From Bugula neritina (taxonomy: Eukaryota > Bryozoa > Gymnolaemata > Cheilostomatida > Bugulidae), in assembly GCA_964035545.1 (NCBI GenBank), contig OZ037766.1:30153140-30217139 (forward strand): 64,000 nucleotides of DNA, read 5' to 3'. Both the position numbers and the translations under genes were made by a program. How positions within the stretch are numbered: position 1 is the stretch's first letter; the number at the start of each line of letters is the position of its first letter. Positions 1 to 15,337 of this stretch are shown piece after piece. Under the pieces are notes generated by a model. It was not told the DNA's origin, did not search any database, and saw only the letters and a program-made list of their open reading frames with translations.

Positions 1-743
1 ATCCGATTTTGTAATAATCAATTGCAAAAGTTCAACTTTCTCGGAATAAGTTTTTCCTTTAAGAATGCTTGAGATGTCGATATTTTGATGTTCTATCAGC
101 CTGCTAAAAAATTATATTCTTTGTAAATTTCTTTACAATCAACAATTAGATTAATAATTAATAATACACAGACACATAAACATGCACAAATATATAAGAC
201 ATTTACTCACCGTGCTTTATTTGCTTTACAAAGTTTTTCTATAGATCTTTTCTTGCAGTGAATAAATATTTCAATACCACAAATCACAGCAATCAATGGA
301 ATAAGGAAACCTGGGGAAAGTGAACATATAGGTACAGCATCACTAATCACAGCTACATTATATAATATATGAGTTTACATCAGCAAACAAAAAATGTTCT
401 AATGAGACCTGCAGTGCGTGTGCGTGTGCGTGTGCGTGTGCGTGTGTGTGCATGCTTGTGTCCGTGTCCGTGTGCGTGTTCGTGTCCGTGTCCGTGTGCG
501 TGTGTGCATGTGTGTGTGTGTATGTATAAACTATATGCATGCTATAGAGGAAGACTATTTTTCTTTCTTGTTATTGATAGCAAACCTTATTTTAAATACA
601 GTATGACTATTATAGTAGCTAGAAATAGTGAAATATACTCACAGATGAGTGTGAACATCATGATGGCGACGTCACTCGGGATTGCCAAGATACCATAATC
701 TATGTCAGACATGTTCAGGCAAGTCTCAAAAGTGTTATAAGAG
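1..743 (-). CDS. Partial gene for a single-pass membrane protein (paralogue A)
   Basis: Three minus-strand exons join in phase: 743-643 (acceptor CAG before 743, donor GTGAGT), 310-211 (acceptor CCCCAG, donor GTGAGT) and 100 to the window edge. The first reads about 33 codons starting SYNTFETCLNMSDIDYG. A hydrophobic stretch of about 25 residues (from DVAIMMF to GIEIFI) spans the first intron and is followed by HCKKRS, a stop-transfer signal, then a tail starting NIDISSILKGK. The predicted topology is a short outside segment, one helix and a cytoplasmic tail. Exon 1 has an ATG at 712-710 but also an acceptor and open frame upstream, so it may be internal. The product is paralogous to the gene at 1.6-3.9 kb: same phases, GIEIFI at the helix end, and a similar following exon. 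I do not recognise the family. The 3' exons lie outside the window. Confidence 0.6.
414..522 (+). repeat. Imperfect TGTGCG/TGTCCG microsatellite
   Basis: About 110 bases of GT-rich hexamer-like repeat (TGTGCG, TGTCCG, TGTGTG) lying in the intron of paralogue A. The short open frames across it are repeat artefacts. Confidence 0.9.
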
Positions 744-1627
744 CTGTATCAGTATAACAGCTATCAAATTTTGTTCTAGTGTATTTTTATTAAGAAAAAC
801 AATCAAAACACTTAAAGTAAAAAATGCTCAACTCATTTATTTTTTGGAGGAATAGGCTAATTAGTTAGGATTTGTTTTAAATAACATTTATATTCAACAA
901 ACAGAAACTTAATCAATTATGTGCATGCGCTGTGCCAAACAATAAATAGCAGCAAATTTTCATACAATATTTCTACATAGTAAATATAGCCATGAAAATT
1001 ATCTATGCTCTATTAAAGTATTATAGACTGCATATATCAAGTCTTTAAGAAAAACCAACGAAACATTTAGTTTTTCAAGTTTTATCTAAAGAGTCTGTGA
1101 TTCTTTGATTTTGCTATAATTACACCATTTCAAAAATAGAATAGACAATGTTATTAATTTATAACTTAAGGTTGAATGGCAGCATAATTGTGGAAATCAA
1201 GTTTTCCTTAAAATTATCCTTTATAGTTATAAATTTCTCTTCCAGATGTAATATAAGTTGAAGTGGCTATAAAATTACTATTTTTCTATTTGTTTTTTGA
1301 CATATTTTATTACAGGTAAGTTAGCCCATTCAATAAAAACTATAATGTCTCAATATTCTTATATTATTTGCTTTTTCACAAATTTTAATATACATGTATT
1401 TTCAATCAATATAGCAGAATTTTTATTAATAAATATAAACTGAAGTTCTAAATGTTTAAGGCTGAGTATAAGTATCAAATAAAGCAAATAAGAAAAATAA
1501 TTTGTTTCACTGTATAATTCACTGCTTTGCTGCATATATATAAGTTAAAATCAACCAATCACGATATACTACTAAAGAAACTAGGTCAGCTTTTCTTGCA
1601 ACAAAGTTGGATCCCATGAATATCAGA
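744..1627. other. Intergenic spacer, nothing recognised
   Basis: AT-rich spacer between the stop codon of paralogue B and the first recognised exon of paralogue A. No exon with good splice sites, no RNA gene and no clear mobile element were seen. If paralogue A has further 5' exons before paralogue B, they should lie here, but I could not find them. Confidence 0.5.
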
Positions 1628-3855
1628 TTAGGTAGAGAAATGGTGTTTGAGAGAAGAGGGTGTCCTGTGAAATCTATGAGACCTGATGCTGCCGAAATCG
1701 CTGCTCATCATCGACGAGGGATACATGACGCTGATCACATCTCCTTCTGCCTCTTCTGAGAAATCAATGTTTAAATCTTCGCCGAATCTTCCCTTTTGCT
1801 TATCCTAAATAATCAGGTTCAACAAAACTCATCTTAATATGCATATGCATGCAGATATTATATATAGTATACAGAGACAATCAAAATAATTGATACATAA
1901 TATATGAAGCAATAGCTGTTTAGCTGTAAACTTTGTTCAGCTCTTTCTTAAAGAGTGTGTATAGCTACAATACAACTGACAAGAGTTTGTATTATAGCTA
2001 CAATATAAGGCTACAATACTACTCATATAATTGCAATATGTACGAGTCTATATAGAATTTATTTTTTAAAAGAAAACATATAAACATATTTTTGGATTAG
2101 CATAATATTTTTCAATAATGTTATTTTTATTATCTTACATAGGCATTAGGTTCATTTAATTTTTTTGAAGATAAAATGTTTGCAGTTCATAAAGATTAAA
2201 ATTATGTCGTTTTTGGTTATAATCAATTTTAAAATTATTTTGGGATTTTTTTCATTTTCCCAGCACCAAAGCAATTGCTGGTGCAGTTAAACACACAATT
2301 TTTGTAAATTTGTTATAAAATGTTACACTGGGAAATCACTATATAAACAAGAGAAGCACAAAGGGTTTGCATGAAGTCAGCAATAATTTTAAGAATATTT
2401 TTCAACTCTATTATTGTAATATTGAAATAAAGGTTTTTTCTTCAAGTGACCTGTGGCTTGTTTATAACTTCGTATAACCATAGAAGACTTTTAAATACTG
2501 TATATATATGGCAAATGCCATTCTAATTGTAAATTTATACATTTTTTTAATTTTCTCTACAGTATATATATAAGTTCTCGTTTTCATTGAACTAAATTGC
2601 TAACAGATACATGTGAACATTATGCAGACACTATAATTAAATTATTAAATATGGAAGCAATCTTGTTCATGGGGTTAGAACCCTAACAAAGGCCATTGGT
2701 GATGTTAGGAAAAGCATTCAGTCATAATTGCTCTTGTGCACTATTTGAATACATCTTTAGCCTATTTGTTAAAAAAGCCTTTCTATGCATCAGTGGTTTC
2801 TGACAAAGATGGCAGCTGTAAACTTGTGTAAGTTATTCTAGATTACAACTTACAGTGCCATTTGATCTCTCTTTCTTATGTTGTGTCGACCCAGTCTTTT
2901 TGTTATCCAATGAATCTTCAATTTTAGAAATTCTTGTTGCTAGCCGAGCGATAAGCTGCTTATCAACAGGTTTCTGCTTCTTCACTTCCTGAAATAAAAA
3001 CAAATTTTCTGAAATTTAGTTGCGATAAATCAATGAATCCATGTGCTTATATATAATCATTGCATGTTTGCAACGCTGCCTATTCTATAGCTTGTATAAG
3101 TCATTATTATTATTATCTGCTTTGGCAGTCAACTTTTTTTCGCCATATTTTAGATGCTACACAACTTAGTGATGAAAATTTTCTGAAATATTTAGGAAAT
3201 ATTTGTACTTCAAAGTTATACAGCATCTAAATGTTAAATAGTTTTTTAATAGCTAGGCTATATCTATGAGTTAGCAACTTCAAGTATAATATAACTACTG
3301 TTTATTATGGAACACAATCACTCTTAGAATAAACTACTTATAATTAGATTGAGGTAAGGTTCCAACCTCTTCTTGAGTAGTAATATTATAATGTAGATTC
3401 AACAGCTTTTTCTTTGCATATGTTTTTAGTTTTTCAGCCTTTGAAGATATTGCTGTCAAAGTTTCTACTTTTTCAGTGAGGCTCATTTTCTTCAGCATGC
3501 TTGTTATGTTGATATTTCGATGTGAGCTGTGTAATCAGAAAGAAAACTAACATGGTTTTGAACATAAATAAATAAGCAAAACTTAGCTACTACCCGGCCC
3601 CCCACACGATAACATGATATATATCATACATGAAAATAATCTGCTATAAAATATATCATACATGAAAGTCACATACTATAATACATCATATATATACATG
3701 CTCCAATTATATATCATACGTTACCATATATTTTGCTTTAACATGCACTTACTGCACTTTATGACCAGTTCTGTTTTTCTTTCTCATAGTTCTTCGTTTA
3801 AGACAAATAAAAATCTCAATTCCAATTATGATCAGTGACAGTGGAGCTAAGAGCC
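1628..3855 (-). CDS. 3' half of a gene for a single-pass membrane protein (paralogue B)
   Basis: Four minus-strand exons join without a frame break: 3855-3753 (acceptor AACAG, donor GTAAGT), 3526-3367 (donor GTTGGA, weak), 2988-2854 (acceptor TTTCAG, donor GTAAGT) and 1804-1628, ending in TAA at 1630-1628. The first encodes a hydrophobic helix ending GIEIFI and then [12 protein letters not shown]. The remaining roughly 155 residues form a charged tail: a Lys/Glu-rich segment with coiled-coil-like spacing ([17 protein letters not shown]), a segment with [13 protein letters not shown], and a Ser/His-rich end with an acidic patch (DFSEEAEGD) closing HHFST. Intron phases at the helix exon match paralogue A exactly, so the two are tandem duplicates. 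The 5' exons, including the one encoding the start of the helix, were not found upstream; they may lie beyond the repeat-filled 4-26 kb region. The family is not recognised; a membrane receptor-like tail is an inference. Confidence 0.65.
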
Positions 3856-6295
<2,440 letters not shown>

Positions 6296-6572
6296 CAATC
6301 TGTGGACAGCAGCTGTTTCGGGGTTTGTCCCCTCATCAGCACAGAACAGAGTACCATGGCCCACACTTTCGCAATAGTAGAAACTTATGTTTCTACCAAA
6401 GCATAGTTAAAAGGTGTGTAAACTCAAGCCAGAGAGCTCAAGTGACTCTAGGGGTCACCTAGGAGTCACGAGCCTTGCAAAATGCTAGCAGCTTGAGTTT
6501 GTGACCATGGTGAGAGAGATCAATCACTGAATGTCATTGCTGAGCATTAAGTGAGAGCATAATATAATATAT
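6296..6572 (-). mobile_element. Hammerhead-bearing non-coding element (copy 1)
   Basis: On the minus strand this reads: body start TGCTCTCAC, a partly palindromic middle (GTGACTCCTAGG and GACCCCTAGAGTCAC), CATGGTACTCTG, then a hammerhead ribozyme, ATTGAGG and a TA array. The same roughly 250-base unit recurs at 20875-21152 (+), 42464-42640 (-, without the ribozyme) and 42805-43030 (+). It has no open frame. Hammerheads of this kind are known from the terminal repeats of Penelope-like elements and from non-autonomous retrozymes. No primer-binding site or polypurine tract was recognised, so a Penelope-derived non-autonomous element is preferred, by inference. Confidence 0.7.
6299..6345 (-). ncRNA. 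Hammerhead ribozyme (intact core)
   Basis: On the minus strand, stem I TCTGTG (6345-6340) pairs with CACAGA (6304-6299). The core box CTGATGA is 6339-6333. Stem II is GGGG (6332-6329) with CCCC (6323-6320) and loop ACAAA. The second core box GAAA is 6319-6316. Stem III is ACAG with CTGT around a three-base loop. Predicted cleavage follows the GTC whose C is position 6305. Every conserved core position of the hammerhead family is present, and all three helices are Watson-Crick. Confidence 0.88.
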
Positions 6573-6637
6573 ATATATAAATTTATTATAAATAGATATG
6601 GGAGAAAAAATTTATTTCCATTACTTCATTAATATAT

Positions 6638-7094
<457 letters not shown>

Positions 7095-7331
7095 CTATAT
7101 ATATGCCGATTGAAAAATAATGCCAGTAAATAAAAAATAAATAGCTCGTTGCTAAACTTATTACAATAATTTTGGTTTTAATTTGTTTTGTCTAAAGAGC
7201 CTAAACATTTCACCAATTTTTGAACTATTTTTAACTCAATCTAGTAGCAAAGCTCACAAACATAACAATTACATTATTCTGCCATTTTTTAAAATTACCT
7301 CTGCTTACCAGATTGCATCTTTAGAACTTAC

Positions 7332-7432
7332 ACAGAGAGATTGAAAAACAAAAAGCTGCTCTGCTTTTCTGAAAATACAAATACTACTGCTATGCTCAAT
7401 ACAAATGCCATCAGAATTCCAATTCTTATCTT
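7332..7432 (-). pseudogene. Inverted relic of the signal-peptide exon of the secreted basic/mucin family
   Basis: On the minus strand the bases before 7432 read CTCAAGATAAGAATTGG and align with the signal exon of copy 2 (15324-15434) and its 5' flank, including the shared GGATTTACTAAACTC upstream. The start codon is ATA (7429-7427) instead of ATG, and one extra base shifts the phase before the conserved donor GTAAGT (7331-7326). The following coding exon is absent; a GT microsatellite lies where it would be expected. It is a dead copy carried by the inverted duplication. Confidence 0.8.
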
Positions 7433-9295
7433 GAGTTTTTTTTCTAGAAAATATTTATTTTATTAGAAAACCGGAGATTAATTTTTGAGTTTAGTAAATC
7501 CATAAATAAATAAAAGTTACAAAAATAATGGTCATTTAGAAAAGACCTTACATAAAACTGTTGATTTTACAGTTTTGCTACTTTCAGTGAACTAATGTAA
7601 TTTCTTTGTTTATAATTGTCTGTTTTTACGCATTAAATACTTAAATGAAATACACTTATGGTATTTAATCCTAATTTTAACTGGTTTAGTTAGATTAAGT
7701 TTAACCTATGGATATATGTCAGGTGGGTAAGATTTATTGATTCCATAAAAAGTGACGGAGTCAACAAACTAGTAATGATTAGATGTTGCAGCTTAAAGTA
7801 CTACTTTGATAAGCGTAGCTATTCCGTCTTTAATGATGGCAAATTGGCAGTTTTTTGAGTTTGTTTTAATATTCCATGCCAGTGGAGCGCTGTTTGTCAC
7901 TTCAATTATGTTCTTGTTCAAACTAAACAAAGATTTATGCTCTGCATTATAAAATGGCCCAGATGTGAAAATTGAAGCACTAAGTTCTGCAGCAAATGTA
8001 AAGGAATTGTAGTGAAAATAAAGAGCATGATGACTTTATCAATTCTTTCATTTAATCTAAAATATTAAATTTTCATTTCTAAGGAGAAATCATCAATTTA
8101 TTTTTTGTTTTGTATTTATCATTTGGCCTTCAATTAATAAAAAGCCTTTTAGTCTATGCAAGTTACAAGTAGATTTCTAAAACATGTTTGACTTTGTTGT
8201 CTCAATTACTATACAGCATGTTATTGCCCTATTTTTATTTTTGCAGAATTTTTCCCTCTTTAAATGTTTACAGCAACAACTAGAATAGAAAAGTTGTCCA
8301 GTAACTCATATTGTTAAAGCTTTCAACCTACACAGTATCTCAAAGCCACTCCTTGATAATTTAAGCTACGTTTACACTTTGTTAAATTTTTATATTTATA
8401 AAAGTGACAGCTTAATAGTTATTAGCATTAAGATACATTCATTATATACTAAAAATTAAATAATACCCTCCATGAGGTTTTCATACCATGGGAAGCTTAT
8501 TTTTTTATCTGTAATAAATCAAAACATTAAGTAGGAAGTATTATTTATAGCTCTGTTAACCCACAGATTTTTAAAAATGTGGAAGACTCGACTCTAAAAA
8601 GTGTCTGGAGGGCTGCAAGATGTTAACAAAATAATAGTCTTATACAATCTCTATAATTGGTAAAGTTATTTTGTAACAGAAGAATCACAATAGTTTCAGA
8701 TATTATAGCATAACGTTATCTATCATGTCCTCAACATTTTCAATTTAGGTCGCTGCAAGTCAACACAAACGTTTTTATATATGTATTGTAGCTTTTGATT
8801 TTTTCTTTGAAAAACTATTTAAGATAAACTGAAACTAAAACATGTCATATAACATAATAGTTTTATTTTAACTGGTTTAAGTAACAACTTCTGTTTATAA
8901 TCTTTATTAAATCTGCAGAACCCAATTTATATCTGATAACATATGAAAGGAGGTGGTTAGGCAATATATAACACTTACTGTCAATAACACGTGCCATCAT
9001 TCTGTTTAATCACATATTAAAGGAATCTGATCTTTTTTCTGTCATAATGAAGTATTCCTTTCGACCATTTCAAGTCAACAGCAAATTGCAAATATTGTAT
9101 TATAATTATGGCAAAAGCAAATTACAATTTTTGTTGAAAGTTTCATCTTAATCAATCTTATAGTATAAAGTGGACACAAAAATCATAGTAAAGCTGTGTT
9201 AGCTAAAGTCTTTGATAACACAATAATTTATTTAGGTAACCTTTCTATTTTGACAGTTGGTGAATTAGCCTAAAATGTTAGCAAAATAATATAAA
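7332..9295 (-). repeat. Left arm of a large inverted duplication
   Basis: The reverse complement of this stretch aligns, with point changes and gaps, to the plus strand between 10620 and 15440. Matching pairs include 9130 with 10760, 8950 with 11390, 8700 with 11600, 8200 with 13790, 7950 with 14060 and 7440 with 15290. This arm lacks the counterpart of about 11.65-13.6 kb (the copy 1 gene body) and of the Gypsy fragment at 14.19-14.94 kb, and it ends at an inverted signal-peptide exon. Confidence 0.85.
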
Positions 9296-10620
<1,325 letters not shown>

Positions 10621-12495
10621 TTTGCTAACATTCACCCTTAGTTAAAATTGAAAGGTTATCTATAAATATATTTTGTCATCAAAAACTTTAGCTATTACAG
10701 CTGGACTATAATTTTTGCGTTAACTTTTTCCAAGATTGATTAAGATGAAACTTTCAACAGCAATTTTAGTTTGCTTTTGCCAGAATTATAATTAAATATC
10801 TGCTATTTCCTTTTGACTTGAAATATATGGGTCATTTTACTTAATTTAGTGCATATTCTAAATATCTTCAGTTTTTAGCTAATTTTTACAACTTATAGCT
10901 GCTAATTTATACAGGTGCTTGCCCAAAAACAATACAATATTAATAAATACAACTATAAAATAATCAAGGTCTTTTCAATTTTTGCCTAATCTCTTTTGTT
11001 TTTTTTTAATTATTTACCTAATTTGATTTGCGGACTATCATGGTTTGTTCGTGACGATCCGTAAATTCAAAGTAAGTAACTAAAAGATTTGGGAAATCAA
11101 GCGAAATTAAAAAATCTTTGATTATTTAGTTGTATTTGTTGATATTTTATTAGTTTTGGACAAGAACCCATATACATTAACAGCTAAGTTCTAAAAAATA
11201 GCCTAAAACTGAAAAATTTGATTGTGTACTAAATTAAGTAAAATGACACGTATGAAAGGAATAATTCATTATGAGGGAGAAAAGATTAGACTCCTTCAAT
11301 GTGTGATTAACTATAAGATTAGTGGCACGTGTTTTTGACAGTAAGAGTTTTATATTGCCCAACTACCTCTTTCCACAATATGTTATCGGAAATAAATTGA
11401 GTTCTTGATTAAATAAAGATTATGAACAGAAGTTTTTTAATGATTAAATCAGTTAAAATTAAACTATTATGTTATGTGACATGTTTTAGTCTCAGTTTAT
11501 CTTAAATAATTTTTCAAATAAAATCGAAAGCTATATAGCCTACACATATAAAACGTATGGGTTATCTTGTAGTGACCTAATTCAAAGGTGTTGAAGAACT
11601 AATAGATAGCATTACGTCATTGTGATTCTGTTGTTTCCAAGTGCCTTTACTACTTAGATAGTGCGTAAGGCTATTATATATAATTGTGCACCAACTGTTG
11701 TACAGATAAAGTGTTACATCATAGATTGATTTCCTGCATGTGAACTAGAGTCTACTTTGTTTCTCATTTATACCTTTGTACAATAGCACCTTCTATCATG
11801 GAGCTAAGTTTTTAAGATTTAATTTTACTTTTCCTTACAGCAATTGATATGCCTTAATTTTCAACATGAAGTAAACTCTGGTATAGCGCAGCACTGTATT
11901 GTAAGCATTCCAGGGGGTTTTAAATAACATAAATGCTATTTAGGCTGTTTAAAGTTCAAAACTGCATTAAAGAACATTATAAATATACTTGTATATAGCC
12001 ATTAGCGCATTGTATTGTTTACTATTTACTTATATTTTCATTTTGCTAAAAGTATCATATGTAATGTATCTCACATAAGTCATGATAATTCAATAGTTTT
12101 TGTTTTAAGTATTCCTGAATAGAGATTATTAAACTATTTTGTAAGTAGAACAATTATAGAAAACTTTTATGGTTCCATATTAAAACTTTGTTTTGTTGCA
12201 GCTATATTTAGCAGTTCACTCTCCACTTGTGGTTGCATATATCCCAATAACTATAAAACTGCAATCTCTATACACTTTACAGGTACTTTCATATATAACT
12301 TATTTTATCTATCACGGAGAAGTAATTTTCTATATCAAAATAATAATAAGTTCCAGCAACTAATCTGATATGCACTTCTTATGGAATCAATAAATCAGAT
12401 TCACTCAAATTTGTCACTTTTTTAAAATTATTCTCACTTAAACATTTAAAGTTAAGATAAAGGGTTTGCGAGTTTAATTACTTTGAGTATCCGGG

Positions 12496-12503
12496 TATAA
12501 AAA
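12496..12503 (+). promoter_or_regulatory. TATA box of copy 1
   Basis: TATAAAAA lies about 30 bases upstream of a conserved 5' leader that ends CTTCAAG before donor GTGAAG (12573). The same arrangement with high identity occurs at 28988-28995 before copy 4, which supports a real core promoter with a non-coding first exon. Confidence 0.7.
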
Positions 12504-12526
12504 GGCCCGATTATAAAAACAGAAAC

Positions 12527-13492
12527 TATAGTTTATTGAAAGCAGCAAAGGCACAACATCAAAAACTTCAAGGTGAAGAATGCTTTTCTTGATAATTAGT
12601 ATATTTGTAGTTTTCATATTCAAAAATTAATAAAATATAACAAACTTGATCTCTACTTATATACTTATAAAAACTTTTTGTAGAAACTGAAGATGAGAAC
12701 TTGGATCTTGATAGCATTTGTATTGAGTGTTATAGCAGTCGTATTTGTCTCTTAGCAAAACCAAGCAGACTTTTCCTCTGCAGTATCTCTGCGTAAGTTA
12801 TAGCTTAACTATTTATAATCATATGCTACTTTGGTAAAATTTGTTATTAGATTGCCGTAAAGTGATAGTCAAGCGATTGGTCAAACTTCTATCTTTTTTT
12901 TAAGCAAAAGAAATTAAAAAACAAAATTATCTGAATGTTTTAATTGAAGCTATTTGCTTTGATTTTTCTAGCATTAGCAAATTTTTTTGCTGTTTTGTAT
13001 TTATTGGCTTATTGAAAAAAATATATTCAAAATTATGATTACTAATAAAAATAATATAGTAAACTAAATTTTGATATCTATGATGGAACTGCATTTAGAG
13101 GCCAAAAGTTAATTATATACTTCACATCATTTCTATGACCAAAGTTCGATTTTTCTTTTCAGCATGCCAAGCCTGTCTACGCACTCGTACTCAAGCATGT
13201 CTTCAGCGCTTAGGAGGAGGTAGGGGAGGTAGAGGAGGTAGAGGTGGGAGGAGAGGAAATAGAAGGGGGGGGCAGAACAGGTAAAAGAAGAGAGGGCAGA
13301 TCTGGAAGGAGAAGTAGCCGAAGACAACAAAGAAAAGATGGAAGAAAAGCTAGAAGAAGAGGTCTTGTGAACAAAGCTCAAATCTGCAATGCAGAAGCAG
13401 GAATACTCTCTAGAATTAAGTCTTCAACAACATTTTCTAAAAATATGTGGGTTAGTAGAGTTATAAATAATACTTCCTACTTAATGTTTTGA
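12527..13492 (+). pseudogene. Copy 1 of the secreted basic/mucin family (disabled)
   Basis: The three-exon layout is preserved: leader to 12572, signal exon 12684-12792 with ATG at 12693, and main exon from 13163 (acceptor TTCAG). Three lesions are visible. A TAG at 12753-12755 replaces the TCA seen in copies 2 and 4, inside the signal peptide. A run of eight G at 13265-13272 shifts the frame within the Arg/Gly linker. The 3' part stops matching after ICNAEAG, so the last two cysteines and the Pro/Thr tail are missing. CQACLRTRTQAC and the linker SGRRSSRRQQRKDGRK remain readable. The downstream flank resembles 17985-18420. Confidence 0.85.
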
Positions 13493-13619
13493 TTTATTAC
13501 AGATTAAAATGTATATAATCTTTATGGTATAAAAATCTCATGAAAGGTATTATTTCATTCTTACAAAAATTAATGTATCTTTGCTAATAATTAAGCTGTC
13601 ATTTTTATAGATATAGAAA

Positions 13620-14189
13620 TTTAATCAAGTGTAAAGGTAGCTAAAAATATATCAAAGAGTGGCTTTGGGATACTATGAGGGTTGAAGCTCTGACAATATG
13701 AGTTACTGCGGACAACTTTTCTATTCTAATTGTTGCTGTATACATTTGAAAACGGAAAAATTTTACAAAAATAAAAACAGGGCAATAACATGCCGTGTAC
13801 TAATTGAGACAACAAAGTCATTTATGTTTTAGAAATCTACTTTATATATAACTTGTATATACTAAGAGGGTTTTTATTAATTAAAGATTATATGATAAAC
13901 TATATCAACAAAAAATCTATCTATCATTTCTCCTTGGAGGTAAGACTTTATTTTTTTCAGATCAAATGAAACAATTAATAATAGTTATCATGCCCTTTTG
14001 TAGATCATTTTTACTACAATTCCTATATCAATACAGAACTACATATATAAGTACTTCAATTTTCAGATCTGGGTTACTTTAGAATTCAGAGGATAAGACC
14101 TTGTCCATTTAAAACAAAAACATAATTAAGATGACTGACAGTTCTTCGCTGACATAGTAAATCAAAAAACCTGAAAAATTGCCAATTCA
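13620..14189. other. Non-coding part of the inverted duplication
   Basis: Matches the reverse complement of about 7850-8400. It has no gene of its own. Confidence 0.6.
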
Positions 14190-14700
14190 CCAATGGATGA
14201 TGCCGGTGAAACCTTGAAGTCCACTACATATAGACCATGCTATAAATCTCATGGGAACCAATTGGTTGGTACTTGTGGATGCATATACCAAATATCCTTG
14301 CATTCATCCCACAAGTTCTATGTCAACCAAGGCAAAAACAGACTCACTGAAAATAAACTTCACTCATTTTGGATGCCCGCAATACCATAGTCACTGACAA
14401 TAGACCAAGCTTTACATCTGCATGAGGAGTTTAAAAATTGTGCAAAGACAGAGGAGATAGATACACCTGAGAGGAGCATATTATTACTACCAATGGAGCA
14501 GCAGAATGACTATAGTAGAATCTTTCAAGCAACCACTAACGAAGTTTGCACCATCATCTAGAGAAGCCCTGAAGGAATTCTAGATGCAATACAGGAAAAG
14601 ACCCTTGTCTAATGAACTCTCACCAAGCTAAACACATAGTGAACGCCAGATCCGAACGAAACTATAGATGCATTACTAACATCACCAGCCCATCTTGATT
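14190..14700 (+). pseudogene. Ty3/Gypsy-type integrase fragment
   Basis: Broken plus-strand frames read KSHGNQLV followed by VDAYTKYPC, then THFGCP, VTDNRPSF, EEFKN, YYHPATNGAAER and QYRKTP. These correspond to the DDE integrase core, with the first D in VDAYTK, the second in TDN, and the HP-x-x-NG-x-AER block. Several frameshifts and stops separate the pieces. The inverted partner (about 7.85 kb) lacks this block, so it is an insertion of about 750 bases into the right arm, or a loss from the left. No long terminal repeat was found. Confidence 0.75.
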
Positions 14701-15136
14701 AAAAAAAAACAAATGCAAGAAAAAAGGAGGATTAGGAAACTACACAGCTACTGCACTGTAAGCACACATTGCTACGCTCTATAGTGTCTATAAAATTCCG
14801 AGGAAAAGGTTAGTTGCATGTGATTGATCTTATGATTTTGTTAAAAAGCTTTTTGGAATAATGAGAAGTATGCTTGTGAGCCGGAAATGTTTAGATAGAA
14901 AGCAGCCACATTCCATATCTGAACAAGTTTGATTAATTGCTGAAGAATGAATAGCTATGCTTATCAAAGTTGTACTAAGCTGCAACATCTAATCAGTACT
15001 AGTCTATTGACCCCATCATTCCCTTGGAATCAATAAATCATACTCACCTGACATATAGCCACAGTTTAAACTTAACGTAATCTTATTCAACCAATTAAAA
15101 TTGAAATTAAAGACCATAAGTGTAAAAAATTTATTG

Positions 15137-15145
15137 CATAAAAAC
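15137..15145 (+). promoter_or_regulatory. TATA-like element of copy 2
   Basis: CATAAAAAC stands where copies 1 and 4 have TATAAAAA. It is followed by a leader homologous to theirs that ends at donor GTGTGT (15212). The same sequence is preserved in the inverted relic near 7.64 kb. Confidence 0.5.
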
Positions 15146-15337
15146 AGTAATAACCAAAGAAACTACATTAGTTTACTGAGAGACGCAAAGCTTTAAAGTC
15201 AAAATTTTTAGGTGTGTAAGTTTGTTTCCTAACGACTATTCTTTTTGTAATTTTTATTTATTCATGGATTTACTAAACTCAAAATTTAAATCCATGGGCT
15301 TATACTATAATACATATTTATAGAAACAAAACTCAAG

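Noticed and set aside
13133-13381. Minus-strand Ser/Leu-rich frame over copy 1
   Set aside because: Antisense shadow of the Arg/Gly linker; the same shadow appears over copies 2, 3 and 4.
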